Below, in pieces: positions 1-8,867 of a DNA stretch of 64,000 nucleotides. The notes below the pieces were generated by a model, which did no database searches, had not been told where the DNA came from, and saw nothing but the letters and a program-made list of their open reading frames with translations. Position 1 is the first letter of the stretch; each line of letters begins with the position of its first letter. Source of the DNA: Magnetospirillum sp. (GTDB taxonomy: Bacteria; Pseudomonadota; Alphaproteobacteria; Rhodospirillales; Magnetospirillaceae); contig JANQAI010000005.1 in assembly GCA_024707145.1 (NCBI GenBank), positions 682,001-746,000 on the forward strand, in the 5' to 3' direction. The translations under genes and the position numbers were made by a program.

Positions 1-175
1 ACGAAGGGAACAACGCCTGCCCGGGGCTCGGGTTCCCGTCGGCCGTCGGCGTGGGACGCGACCAAAGGGAAGGGGGGGAGCTATGCGGTTTGACGCAGCA
101 AGTATAGCATCCATTCAGTTGTTTTTCATCTGCAACCGATGTGAATTATGGTTGAGACAAATAGGGAGAAAACCC

Positions 176-748
176 ATGTCAAACGGGGGCGTTTGGCCGT
201 GGGAAGAGGTAAGGACAGCACTTTCCGGCCTGTCCACCGTGACCAGCGTGGTGGCTCTCGTGGTTTCCATACGGGCGCAGCGACGGGTTAGCCGATCAGA
301 AACCGCACGGAGGGCGCCGGCCTTCCAAGTGGCATTCAAGAGTGCGAGTTACGGAAAAGAAATTCACCAGAAAACAGTGAGGAAAGGCTATCTGATCGAA
401 TGCTGGATCCACATATCAAACAACGATAGCCATCCCTACGTTCTTGAACAGATTGACTTGGACGTGCCGGGCTGCCCGGCTTGGTATGCGGGGCTGGCTC
501 GCGAGAAATTTGAGGTCGATAATGACGGAAAAATAGCGCGCCCACATCAGTTTTATAAAGAACAGGCGGTCATTCCGCCTTCTTCCACGCGCACTTTTTT
601 TCCGGGTTTTTTCCTGGAAACAGAGAATATTACGGATATGGATGCCGTCTTTGACATCCATGTCCTTATCCAGGGGGAACGTTTGGAGCGGCGTATATTT
701 CATGTGGTACGCCGCATTGATCCTACTTTCGCCAGCAGACCAAACTAA
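176..748 (+). CDS. Hypothetical membrane-anchored protein
   Basis: I do not recognise this 190-residue protein. The ATG at 176 has an AGGGAG ribosome-binding site about 7 nt upstream. An in-frame ATG at 83, also behind a G-rich stretch, would add 31 residues and cannot be excluded. One hydrophobic segment lies at residues about 15-32, followed by an Arg-rich stretch, so the bulk of the protein is probably cytoplasmic behind a single N-terminal anchor. The remainder looks like a beta-rich soluble domain with no motif I can name. Base composition is clearly lower in GC than the following genes, which suggests recent acquisition or accessory status. It converges on the next gene, 23 bp away. Confidence 0.6.
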   Translation: MSNGGVWPWEEVRTALSGLSTVTSVVALVVSIRAQRRVSRSETARRAPAFQVAFKSASYGKEIHQKTVRKGYLIECWIHISNNDSHPYVLEQIDLDVPGCPAWYAGLAREKFEVDNDGKIARPHQFYKEQAVIPPSSTRTFFPGFFLETENITDMDAVFDIHVLIQGERLERRIFHVVRRIDPTFASRPN

Positions 749-771
749 GGACACCCTCCCACCCTCGGCCC

Positions 772-1302
772 TCAGCGGGCCAGCGTCCAGTCCGAGAAAT
801 CGCCGCCGGTGGTGCGGCTGCGGCAGAAGGTCAGCGGCCAGGAATAACCGGTGGTGCGGGGATGGGCGCCGTCGAAGGTGAAGGCGCCGTCCTTGACGAC
901 CGGCAGGGCCTCGGTGCTGGTCAGCGAGACCTTGTTCTCCACGCACTCGCCGGCCTCGGTGGAATCGCGCCGGGTGGTGCGCACCACCGCCTTGTAGGTG
1001 GCGTTGCGTTCCTCGGCGCTGTATTCCGACGCCTTGCCGGGGCCGGCATCGTCCAGACCGCCCAGGCGCGACTTCACCGCCTTCAAGGCCGCCTCCTTCA
1101 GTACGCCGGTCATCAACCGGTTGGCCGGGCCGTCGGCGGACAGGGCGTAGGCATCCACATTGGCGAACACCGCTTCGACCACGGGCGCCGGCAGGCGCAT
1201 CTCACGGGCGACGTCGCCCACTTCGCTGGCCGAGGCCGGCAGGGTGGAGGCGGACAGCAGCAGGATGGCGGCGGGCAGGGGGTGCTTGAACAGGCGTGGC
1301 AT
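772..1302 (-). CDS. Hypothetical secreted protein
   Basis: A 176-residue protein with a classical Sec signal peptide: positively charged start, hydrophobic core PAAILLLSAS, and a likely cleavage after ASA near residue 26. The start at 1302 was chosen because it puts the signal peptide at the N-terminus and has an AGGA motif upstream; the frame stays open upstream to 1464 without plausible coding character. Two cysteines, in AGECVEN and LTFCRS, could form a periplasmic disulfide. No family recognised. It is divergent from the dehydrogenase at 1482. Confidence 0.6.
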   Translation of the reverse strand: MPRLFKHPLPAAILLLSASTLPASASEVGDVAREMRLPAPVVEAVFANVDAYALSADGPANRLMTGVLKEAALKAVKSRLGGLDDAGPGKASEYSAEERNATYKAVVRTTRRDSTEAGECVENKVSLTSTEALPVVKDGAFTFDGAHPRTTGYSWPLTFCRSRTTGGDFSDWTLAR

Positions 1303-1481
1303 GACGATCCTCGCGGGGGCAGCAAAAGCGCCGAAGGCTAGCAAAACGCCCGGGTGCCCACATGTGCGGGAATCGCATGGGTCGGCTTCGTCTTCGGCCA
1401 GCCCGGCCCGCAAGATTGATTTGTCGCTCCGCCCCACCGGCCGCATGTTGAGGGGAGGCAACATGGAACGGAGAGGCCGGC

Positions 1482-2360
1482 ATGAAGATCGGGGTCATCG
1501 GATTGGGGCAGATGGGCGTGGGCATGGCGGCCAATCTGGTCAAGGCGGGGCACCAGGTCACCGTGTACAACCGCACGCGGGCCAAGGCCGAGCCGCTGGT
1601 GGCCCTGGGCGCCACCGCCGCCGCCAGCGTAGCCGAGGCCTGCGACGGCGAGGCGGTGGTCACCATGCTGGCCGACGACGAGGCGCTGGAGGCGGTGGCC
1701 TTCGGCGACGGCGGCATCCTCGCCCACTTGCCCAAGGGGGCGGTGCACGTGTCCTCCAGCACCATCGGTGTGGCCCTGGCCGAGCGTCTGGCCGCCGCGC
1801 ATGCCGAGGCCGGCCAGCGCTTCGTTTCCGCCCCGGTGTTCGGCCGTCCCAACGTGGCCGCGGCCGGCGAGCTGTTCGTGGTGGCGGCCGGCGCGGCCGA
1901 TGCGGTGGCCAAGATGCAGCCCCTGTTCGACGCCGTCGGCCGGCAGACCTTCGTGGTGGCCGAGACGCCACAGACCGCCAATTTGGTCAAGCTGAGCGGC
2001 AATTTCCTCATCGCCTCGGTGATCGAATCACTGGGCGAGGCCATGGCGCTGGTGGCCAAGGGGGGTGTGGACCGGCGCCAGTACCTGGACCTGCTGACCT
2101 CGACCCTGTTCAACGCCCCGGTCTACAAGACCTATGGCGGGCTGGTGGCGGACCGCAGTTTCGAGCCGGCCGGCTTCGCCGCGCCGCTGGGGCTCAAGGA
2201 CATCCGCCTGACCCTGGCCGCCGCCGAGGGTCTGCGGGTGCCGCTGCCGCTGGCCAGCCTGCTGCGTGACCGTTTCCTCGCCCTGCTGGCCCAGGGCGGC
2301 GAGACCCTGGACTGGTCGGCCATCGGCGCCCTGGCCGCCCGCGATGCCGGCGAGGGCTGA
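1482..2360 (+). CDS. NAD(P)-dependent beta-hydroxyacid dehydrogenase (3-hydroxyisobutyrate dehydrogenase family)
   Basis: A 292-residue protein of the 3-hydroxyisobutyrate / tartronate-semialdehyde reductase superfamily. Seen: N-terminal Rossmann motif GLGQMG at residues 7-12, the substrate-binding stretch SAPVFGRP at about 116-123, and the catalytic Lys170 with Asn174 in the NLVKLSGN segment. Length is normal for the family. The ATG at 1482 follows a GGAGAGG motif. Family members reduce glyoxylate, succinic semialdehyde, tartronate semialdehyde or 3-hydroxyisobutyrate. Phe-Gly-Arg replaces the usual Ser-Gly-Gly after the PV, as in the glyoxylate/succinic semialdehyde reductase (GLYR) branch, so an aldehyde-reductase role is more likely than valine catabolism. 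The substrate is not certain. It lies upstream of mgdA but 211 bp away. Confidence 0.85.
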   Translation: MKIGVIGLGQMGVGMAANLVKAGHQVTVYNRTRAKAEPLVALGATAAASVAEACDGEAVVTMLADDEALEAVAFGDGGILAHLPKGAVHVSSSTIGVALAERLAAAHAEAGQRFVSAPVFGRPNVAAAGELFVVAAGAADAVAKMQPLFDAVGRQTFVVAETPQTANLVKLSGNFLIASVIESLGEAMALVAKGGVDRRQYLDLLTSTLFNAPVYKTYGGLVADRSFEPAGFAAPLGLKDIRLTLAAAEGLRVPLPLASLLRDRFLALLAQGGETLDWSAIGALAARDAGEG

Positions 2361-2571
2361 CCGTCCGGCTGCCGTGTCATGGCAGGAAACACATTTTCGC
2401 ATTTGAATGGGTGAAGAAGGGAAGGCGGCCGGCGCATTGGCGGAAAGGGGGCAGGGTTTCCGCCATTTTCACCGAGGCAAAGAAGGAGGCGACGCCGCAC
2501 TTTTAAGAAAAAAGTTGCCTGTAGAGAAATGCCTTGCTAGGGTGACGCATCCTTCCCCGTGGACGACGCGC

Positions 2572-3816
2572 ATGCCTCTCGCCCTTCTCAAAGCCGGATT
2601 CCGTGACCGCTCCAAGCCGCCGCCGCGCGAGCTGCCGGCGACGCCGGACCTGAAGAAGCACTACGACGTCGTCATCATCGGCGCCGGCGGCCACGGACTG
2701 GCCGCCGCCTACAACCTAGCCAAGACCTGGGGCGTGAAGTCCATCGCCGTGCTCGACAAGGGCTATATCGGCGGCGGCAACACCGCGCGCAACACCGCCA
2801 TCGTGCGCGCCAACTACCTGACCCCGGAAGGCGTGGCCTTCTACAAGGAATCCATGGGCCTGTTCGAGACGTTGAGCCAGGAACTGGACTTCAACGTCAT
2901 GTACACGCGCAAGAACCACATGACCCTGGCCCACACCGACGCCGGCGTGCGTACCATGCGCTGGCGCGCCGAGGTCAACAAGCATCTGGGCGTGCGATCC
3001 GAACTGATCGACACCAAGCGGGTGGCCGAGATCGAGCCGCGCCTGAACGTGGGCGACGACGTGCGCTATCCTATCCTGGGCGCGCTCTACCACCCGGTGG
3101 GCGGCACCGCCCGCCACGACGCGGTGGCCTGGGGTTTCGCCATCCGCGCCGCCCAGATGGGCGTCGAGATCCACCAGTTGACCGAGGTCACCGGCCTGAC
3201 GGTGGAGGGCGCCACAGTCACCCAGGTTCATACCAATCGCGGCACCATCGGCTGTGGCCAAGTGCTGCAGGCGGTGGCCGGCGCCACCAGCCGAATCGCC
3301 AGGATGGCCGGGCTGCGCCTGGCCATCCGCACGGTGCCGCTGCAAGCCTGCGTGTCGCAGCCGGTCAAGCCCATCATCAACTCGGTGATCGTGTCGGGCA
3401 GCCTCCATTGCTACATCTGGCAGTCCCAGCGCGGCGAGCTGGTCATGGGCGGCGCCGTCGATCCCTATCCGCTGTGGTCCACCCGCTCGACGCTGGACTT
3501 CAAGGAAGGGCTGATGGGACACATGCTGGAACTGTTCCCCTTCCTGGCGGAAGTCCGCGTCATGCGCCAATGGGCCGGCATGGCCGACATGACCCCCGAT
3601 TTCGCCCCCATCATGGGCAAGACCCACCTGGACAACTACTACATCGACGCCGGCTGGGGCACCTGGGGCTTCAAGGCCACGCCCGTGTGCGGCAAGCGCA
3701 TGGCCGAATGCGTCGCCACCGACCGTCAGCCCGACATCATCGCCGCCTTCCGCCACGACCGCTTCTCGCGCTTCGAGCAGGTGGGCGAGGCGGGCGCCGC
3801 CTCGGTCGGTTCGTAA
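2572..3816 (+). CDS. mgdA: N-methylglutamate dehydrogenase subunit A (sarcosine oxidase beta-like)
   Basis: A 414-residue FAD-dependent amine oxidoreductase (DAO family) matching the beta subunit of heterotetrameric sarcosine oxidase in length and order. The dinucleotide-binding motif GAGGHG is at residues 37-42, and the C-terminal GWGTWGFKATP segment is typical of the beta subunit. The ATG at 2572 gives the family length; the frame is open 165 nt further upstream but codes for nothing family-like. Gene order beta-delta-alpha-gamma (2572-7653), with gmaS and N-methylglutamate-synthase-like genes 10-15 kb away, favours the methylamine enzyme MgdABCD over sarcosine oxidase. The predicted reaction is oxidative demethylation of N-methylglutamate, giving glutamate and methylene-tetrahydrofolate. 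No strong ribosome-binding site is seen. Confidence 0.85.
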   Translation: MPLALLKAGFRDRSKPPPRELPATPDLKKHYDVVIIGAGGHGLAAAYNLAKTWGVKSIAVLDKGYIGGGNTARNTAIVRANYLTPEGVAFYKESMGLFETLSQELDFNVMYTRKNHMTLAHTDAGVRTMRWRAEVNKHLGVRSELIDTKRVAEIEPRLNVGDDVRYPILGALYHPVGGTARHDAVAWGFAIRAAQMGVEIHQLTEVTGLTVEGATVTQVHTNRGTIGCGQVLQAVAGATSRIARMAGLRLAIRTVPLQACVSQPVKPIINSVIVSGSLHCYIWQSQRGELVMGGAVDPYPLWSTRSTLDFKEGLMGHMLELFPFLAEVRVMRQWAGMADMTPDFAPIMGKTHLDNYYIDAGWGTWGFKATPVCGKRMAECVATDRQPDIIAAFRHDRFSRFEQVGEAGAASVGS

Positions 3817-3827
3817 GGGATCGCGCC

Positions 3828-4100
3828 ATGAAGATCATGAACTGCCCGTTGAACGGCCCGCGCAACATCTCGGAATTCTCCTATGGCGGCGAGGTGCGCG
3901 AGCGTCCCGCCCCCGGCGCCGATCCGGCCGTGGTGGCCGACTACCTGTTCCACAAGACCAACCAGCCCGAGGTGGCGCGCGAGTGGTGGTGCCACCTGCC
4001 CACCTCGTATTGGTTCATCGCCGAGCGCAACCTCGCCACCGACGAGATCGTGCGCACCTATCCCGCTTCCGAGCTGCCTACCGACGGAGGCGACCAGTGA
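3828..4100 (+). CDS. mgdB: N-methylglutamate dehydrogenase subunit B (sarcosine oxidase delta-like)
   Basis: A 90-residue homologue of the small delta subunit of heterotetrameric sarcosine oxidase, recognised by the N-terminal CPLNGPRNISEFSYGGE segment and the YLF...REWW segment. It starts 11 nt after mgdA and its stop overlaps the GTG of mgdC. In the sarcosine oxidase delta subunit a zinc ion is held by CPxCG cysteines, a histidine and a further cysteine. Here Cys6 and a His at 56 remain, but the second motif cysteine is Asn9 and the last ligand position is not a cysteine. Zinc binding is therefore doubtful. The role is probably structural within the complex. Confidence 0.82.
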   Translation: MKIMNCPLNGPRNISEFSYGGEVRERPAPGADPAVVADYLFHKTNQPEVAREWWCHLPTSYWFIAERNLATDEIVRTYPASELPTDGGDQ

Positions 4101-7000
4101 CCGCCAGTCCTTTCTCCGGCCGCCTGCCCGCCCCCTACGGCACGCTGATCGACCGCGCGCACCCGATCGCCTTCACCTTCGAGGGCAGGACGGTGGCCGG
4201 CCTGGCCGGCGACACCATCGCCAGCGCGCTGGCCGCCAACGGCCAGTGGATGATCTCGCGCTCGTTCAAGTACCACCGGCCGCGAGGCCTGGTCTCGGCC
4301 GCCGGGCTGGAGGCCAACACCATGGTGCAGGTGGGCGTCGAACCCAACGTCTATGCCTGCAGGCGCCCCATTGCCGAGGGTCTCGGCGTCTCCGCCGTCA
4401 ACACCTTCGGCGGCCTGGCCGCCGACAAGGGCCGCCTCCTCGAGAAGGTTTCGCGTTTCTTGCCGGTGGGCTTCTACTACCGCACCTTCTTCACTCCGCG
4501 CGTGGCATGGAAGTTCTGGGAACCGGTGATCCGCTGGCTGGCCGGCCTGGGCACCGTCGATCCCGCCACCCCGCACGGCTATTACGACAAGGCCTACCTG
4601 TTCGCCGACGTGGCGGTGGTCGGCGGCGGCACCGCCGGCCTGTCGGCGGCGCTGGCGGCCGCCGAGGCCGGCGCCGAGGTGGTGCTGGTCGACGACAATC
4701 CCCTTCTCGGCGGCGCTCTCAACTACGCGCGCGTCGGCTCCGCCTCTGATCAGGGCACCCGGCTCAGCGAGCTTGCCGCGCGCGTGGCCGCCGAGAAACT
4801 GATCACCGTGCTGTCGGATGCGGTGGTGCAGGGCCTGTTCGCCGACAACTGGCTGTCGGTGACCAAGGGCAACCGCCTGTACAAGCTGCGCGCCAAGTCG
4901 GTGGTGGTCGCCACCGGCGCCCACGAGCAGCCGGCGGTGTTCCGCGGCAACGACCTGCCCGGCATCATGCTCGGCAGCGCCGCCCAGCGGCTCATGCGCC
5001 TGTGGGCGGTGCGCCCCGGCAGGCGCGCCGTGGTGCTGGCCGCCAATGACGACGCCTATGGCGTGGCGCTGGACCTTCTGGATGCCGGCGTTCCCGTCGC
5101 CGCCATCGCCGATTTGCGGCCCAATCCGGGCGACGGTCCGCGCATGGCCGAGGCCAAGGCCAGGGGCGTGGACATCTGCGCCGGCACCACCATCGCCGAG
5201 GCCATCGAGGGTGGCAACCACGTGCGCGCCGTTCGGCTGGCCGCGGTCACCGGCACCGGAACCTTCGCCGCCGACGGCGAGGTCATCGCCTGTGACTTGG
5301 TGTGCGTCTCGGTGGGCTATGTGCCGATGACCCAGTTGCTGTCCCAGGGCGGCGCCCGCCTGATGCCCGATGACGCCACCTGCATGCCGCGCGTCGAGGC
5401 GCTGCCCGCCGGCCTGTTCGCCGCCGGCTCGGTGGCCGGCGTGTGGAGCTGGCTGTCGGTGGAACAGGACGGCATCCGTGCCGGCAAGGCCGCCGCCGCC
5501 CATGCCGGCAAGGTCTGCGCGGTGCCGCCCGCCGTGGCCGCCGACGGCGTCGGGCTGACCCATCCCCATCCCATCTTCCCCCACCCCCAGGGCAAGGACT
5601 TCATCGAGTTCGACGAGGACGTCCAGGTCCGCGACATCGTCGACGCCGCCGCCATGGGCTGGGACAACATCCAGCTGCTCAAGCGTTTCACCACCGCCGG
5701 CATGGGGCCCAGCCAGGGCAAGCTGTACAACGCCCTGGTCCAGAAGCTGCTGTCCTCGGCCACCGGCATCACGCCGCCGGTGGTGGGCACCATCACCGTG
5801 CGCCCGCCGGTGATCGGCGAGAAGATGGGACACCTGGCCGGGCGCGGCTTCGAGCCCAGGCGGCTGACCGCCATGCACCGCCAGCACGAGGCGGCGGGCG
5901 CCAGGATGATGGTGGCCGGTGTGTGGATGCGCCCTGCCTATTACGGCGCCGACGCCGAGTCCGCTATCCTGGCCGAGGTGTCGGCCGCCCGCACCAATGT
6001 GGGCGTGATCGACGTCTCGACCCTGGGCAAGCTGGAGGTGCGCGGCCCCGACGCCGCCGCCTTCCTGGAGCGCATCTACACCTGGACCTACGAGAAGCTG
6101 GCGGTGGGCCGGGTGCGCTATGCCCTGATGCTGGACGAGACCGGTGCCATCATCGACGACGGCGTCGCCGCCCGCCTGCATGCGCAGCATTTCTACGTCA
6201 CCGCCACCACCGGCGGCGTCGACCGCGTCTTCCGGCTGATGCAGTTCTTCAACGCGCAATGGCGCATGAAGGTGGACATCGCCAACGTCACCGCGGCCTA
6301 CGCCGGCATCAACCTGATCGGCCCCAAGGCGCGCGAGGTGCTGGCGGCGCTCGGCACCGACGTGGACATAAGCCCCGACGCCTTCCCCTATCTGGGCATC
6401 CGCACCGGCACCGTGGCGGACATCCCGGCCCGGCTGATGCGTATCGGCTTCGGCGGCGAACTGGGCTATGAGATCCATGTGCCCGCCAGCCGGGGCGCGG
6501 AATTGTGGGACAAGGTGGTCCAGGCCGGCGCCGGCCACGGCATCCGTCCGGTGGGCATCGAGGCCCAGCGCGTGCTGCGCCTGGAGAAGGGCCACATCAT
6601 CGTCGGCCAGGACACCGACGGCCTGACCCATCCGGCCGAGGCGGCCATGGACTGGGCGGTGGGCCGCAAGAAGGCGGACTTCCTGGGCAAGGCGGCGATG
6701 GACGCGCTGGAGGCCAAGGGCCTCACCCGCAAGCTGGTGGGCTTCGAACTGGATGCCGCCGCCCCGCTGCTTCCCCAGGAGAATCATCTGGTCATCCGCG
6801 GCGGCGACATCGTCGGCCGGGTCACCTCCATCACCCGCTCGCCCACCTTGGGCAAGGTGATCGGCCTGGCCTTCGTCGCCCCCGACCAGGCCGAGCCGGG
6901 CACCGCATTCACCATCCGCGCCGACGGCGCCGTGCCGGTGAGTGCCACGGTGGTGCCGCTCCCGTTCTACGATCCCGACAATTCCCGCCAGGAGATGTGA
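4097..7000 (+). CDS. mgdC: N-methylglutamate dehydrogenase subunit C (sarcosine oxidase alpha-like)
   Basis: A 967-residue large subunit. It starts at a GTG that overlaps the mgdB stop (GTGA), with GGAGG 6 nt upstream. Domains in order: an N-terminal Fer2-like domain with the RSFKYHRPRG signature at about 52-61; an NAD(P)/FAD Rossmann domain with GGGTAG near 176-181; a second nucleotide-binding segment near 310-330; and a C-terminal GcvT-like aminomethyltransferase fold from about 610 to 960. The GcvT domain binds tetrahydrofolate and captures the released C1 unit as methylene-tetrahydrofolate. Length and architecture match SoxA/MgdC. It is the centre of the mgd operon; context argues for N-methylglutamate rather than sarcosine. 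Confidence 0.88.
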   Translation: MTASPFSGRLPAPYGTLIDRAHPIAFTFEGRTVAGLAGDTIASALAANGQWMISRSFKYHRPRGLVSAAGLEANTMVQVGVEPNVYACRRPIAEGLGVSAVNTFGGLAADKGRLLEKVSRFLPVGFYYRTFFTPRVAWKFWEPVIRWLAGLGTVDPATPHGYYDKAYLFADVAVVGGGTAGLSAALAAAEAGAEVVLVDDNPLLGGALNYARVGSASDQGTRLSELAARVAAEKLITVLSDAVVQGLFADNWLSVTKGNRLYKLRAKSVVVATGAHEQPAVFRGNDLPGIMLGSAAQRLMRLWAVRPGRRAVVLAANDDAYGVALDLLDAGVPVAAIADLRPNPGDGPRMAEAKARGVDICAGTTIAEAIEGGNHVRAVRLAAVTGTGTFAADGEVIACDLVCVSVGYVPMTQLLSQGGARLMPDDATCMPRVEALPAGLFAAGSVAGVWSWLSVEQDGIRAGKAAAAHAGKVCAVPPAVAADGVGLTHPHPIFPHPQGKDFIEFDEDVQVRDIVDAAAMGWDNIQLLKRFTTAGMGPSQGKLYNALVQKLLSSATGITPPVVGTITVRPPVIGEKMGHLAGRGFEPRRLTAMHRQHEAAGARMMVAGVWMRPAYYGADAESAILAEVSAARTNVGVIDVSTLGKLEVRGPDAAAFLERIYTWTYEKLAVGRVRYALMLDETGAIIDDGVAARLHAQHFYVTATTGGVDRVFRLMQFFNAQWRMKVDIANVTAAYAGINLIGPKAREVLAALGTDVDISPDAFPYLGIRTGTVADIPARLMRIGFGGELGYEIHVPASRGAELWDKVVQAGAGHGIRPVGIEAQRVLRLEKGHIIVGQDTDGLTHPAEAAMDWAVGRKKADFLGKAAMDALEAKGLTRKLVGFELDAAAPLLPQENHLVIRGGDIVGRVTSITRSPTLGKVIGLAFVAPDQAEPGTAFTIRADGAVPVSATVVPLPFYDPDNSRQEM

Positions 7001-7001
7001 G

Positions 7002-7653
7002 ATGCGCGCCAGTTTCGTCCGCACCCCTCTTGCCGCCCTGGGCGCCGATGCGGCCCCGTTCGGCCAGGCGCTGGCGGCGCTGCGCGTCCCCGGCGAGAAC
7101 GTGGCGGCCCCGGTGGTGCTGACTGACCTGTCGCCCTTCGCCCGCACCGGCTTCAAGGGTGCCGACACCCCCGACTGGCTGGCCCGCCAGGGCCTGACCA
7201 TTCCGGCCCAGCCCAATCAGGCCGTGGCCCAGACCGACGGCAGCCTGCTGGCGCGGCTGTCGGCGGGCGAGTTCCTGCTGCTGGGCAAGCCCAGCGAGGA
7301 ATTGGGGCTGGTGGAACACCTGGACGCCGCCTGGTGTCGGGGAGGCCGAGGCCGGCCTGTGCTTCCCGCTGCCGCGCCAGGACAGCCATGCCTGGTTCCA
7401 TCTGCGCGGGCAGGCCGTTCCCGAGATGCTGGCCAAGCTGTGTGGCGTCGACCTGCGCCGTCACGTCTTCGCCGACGGCGCCGTGGCGCAGACCTCGGTG
7501 GCGCGGCTGAACGGCATCCTCATCCGTCAGGGCGAGGACTTCCACCTGCTGGCCGATTCCGCCTCGGCGGAATATCTGTGGGACTGCCTGGTCGATGCCA
7601 TGGCCGAATTCGGCGGCAGCGTCGCCGGGGTCAATCATTTGCTGGCGGCGTAA
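7002..7653 (+). CDS. mgdD: N-methylglutamate dehydrogenase subunit D (sarcosine oxidase gamma-like), frameshifted
   Basis: The fourth mgd gene starts 1 nt after the mgdC stop. The N-terminal part up to about 7335 (ending VEHLDAAW) and the C-terminal part from about 7340 to 7653 (beginning EAGLCFPLPRQDSHAW) are in different frames; joining them needs the loss of one base near 7333-7345. The joined protein has about 216 residues, close to SoxG/MgdD length, and its C-terminal VDAMAEFGGSVAGVNHL is conserved-looking. It is probably a sequencing insertion rather than a true mutation, because both halves keep coding character and many other genes in this window show the same defect. If real, the complex would lack an intact gamma subunit. 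A 97-bp repeat follows 18 bp downstream. Confidence 0.75.
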
Positions 7654-7671
7654 CGCCATTTCGATTGCTGT

Positions 7672-7768
7672 CGTCATGGCCGGGCTTGACCTGGCCATCC
7701 ACGGGTTTCCGTTTCCCTCGGGGCCCGGCGGTGCCACGTGGATGCCCGCGTCAGGCGCGGGCATGACG
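7672..7768. repeat. 97-bp double-hairpin intergenic repeat, copy A
   Basis: It starts CGTCATGGCCGGG and ends GCGGGCATGACG, so the ends are inverted repeats. Each half is itself a hairpin: ATGGCCGGG/CCTGGCCAT on the left, ATGCCCGCG/CGCGGGCAT on the right. It lies between the convergent mgdD and folB. Copies B (10957) and C (20160) share length, ends and layout. It could act as a bidirectional terminator or RNA stabiliser. Confidence 0.8.
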
Positions 7769-7784
7769 AAAACGATGTAGGGCG

Positions 7785-8174
7785 CTACGCGCCCCGCCGG
7801 CGCTCTATGGCCACGCCGACCGCTGCGGCGTCCTCGAACGCGTCCAGCTTTTCCAGGGTGATGCGCACCCGCCGGGCGCGGGGATGCGACAGGCACAGCG
7901 CCGCCGCCTTTTCCGCCAGGGTCTCCAGCAAATTTACGGAATCCTCGGCGGCCAGCCGGCGCAGGCCGGTCACCACGTACTCGTAGTTCACCACCTCGTC
8001 GATATGGTCGGCGATCACCGGGCCGGTCTCGGCCACCGCCAGTTCGACCGAACAGCGGACCCGCTGCGGCGCGGCGCGTTCGTGCGGGTGGATGCCGATG
8101 CGGACCGGCAGCACCAGGTTGCGGACCAGGATGCCGTAAGTGGGGACGGGCGGGGCGATGGCGGCGGCGAACAT
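7785..8174 (-). CDS. folB: Dihydroneopterin aldolase family protein
   Basis: A 129-residue FolB-like protein. Seen: the N-terminal strand LVRNLVLPVRIGIHPHE, with the conserved Glu after GIHPHE; a central NYEYVV segment; and the C-terminal VRITLEKLDAFEDAAAVGV, where Lys corresponds to the catalytic lysine of FolB. The start at 8174 gives the family length; an in-frame ATG at 8298-8300 would add 42 residues but has no ribosome-binding site. The enzyme cleaves dihydroneopterin in folate synthesis. In this neighbourhood it may boost the tetrahydrofolate pool needed by MgdC, FolD and PurU. It is transcribed against mgdD. Paralogues of FolB occur in one-carbon clusters, so the exact pterin substrate is open. 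Confidence 0.75.
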   Translation of the reverse strand: MFAAAIAPPVPTYGILVRNLVLPVRIGIHPHERAAPQRVRCSVELAVAETGPVIADHIDEVVNYEYVVTGLRRLAAEDSVNLLETLAEKAAALCLSHPRARRVRITLEKLDAFEDAAAVGVAIERRRGA

Positions 8175-8421
8175 GCGCGGGGCTTCCCAGGCTTGGACGG
8201 AAGCGAGAGCCGCACCATAGCGCCGCGGTTCCACGCTTGCAATCGCATTCAATAATATTTCCCCTTGGGAAGGTGGAGCGATAGTGGTGCGGATTTCCAT
8301 GATTTTTTCACAAAGCCGGCATGCCCATCAAATGGGCTATGTAGGGAGGCGCGCCCAAATTTTAGGCAGTATCCGTTGCCCCTGGGGTTGAAGAACCCTG
8401 TATGTGTCAGCGCTTTTGCCC

Positions 8422-8437
8422 CGGCACGATCATTGCA
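8422..8437 (+). promoter_or_regulatory. Sigma-54 (-24/-12) promoter of glnK-amtB
   Basis: The sequence CGGCACGATCATTGCA matches the consensus TGGCAC-N5-TTGCA at all but the first base. GG is at 8423-8424 and GC at 8435-8436, with exactly 10 nt between them. The expected transcript start is near 8448, 67 nt before glnK. RpoN/NtrC control of glnK-amtB is the rule in proteobacteria. I did not find a clear NtrC box upstream. Confidence 0.8.
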
Positions 8438-8472
8438 GGAAACTTCGTTGATCGTAATTCCGCATGGACTGA

Positions 8473-8853
<381 letters not shown>

Positions 8854-8867
8854 CGAGGGGAATCGTC

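Noticed and set aside
2438..2453. A TGG-N10-GC pattern resembling a sigma-54 promoter upstream of mgdA
   Set aside because: Only the GG and GC dinucleotides and spacing fit; the -12 reads GGGCA and the -24 TGGCGG, too weak in GC-rich DNA.
4058..7216. A long open frame of more than 1000 codons on the minus strand opposite mgdC
   Set aside because: High-GC coding DNA produces such antisense frames; the translation is rich in His, Gly, Ala and Gln with no family pattern, while the plus strand encodes a clear MgdC.
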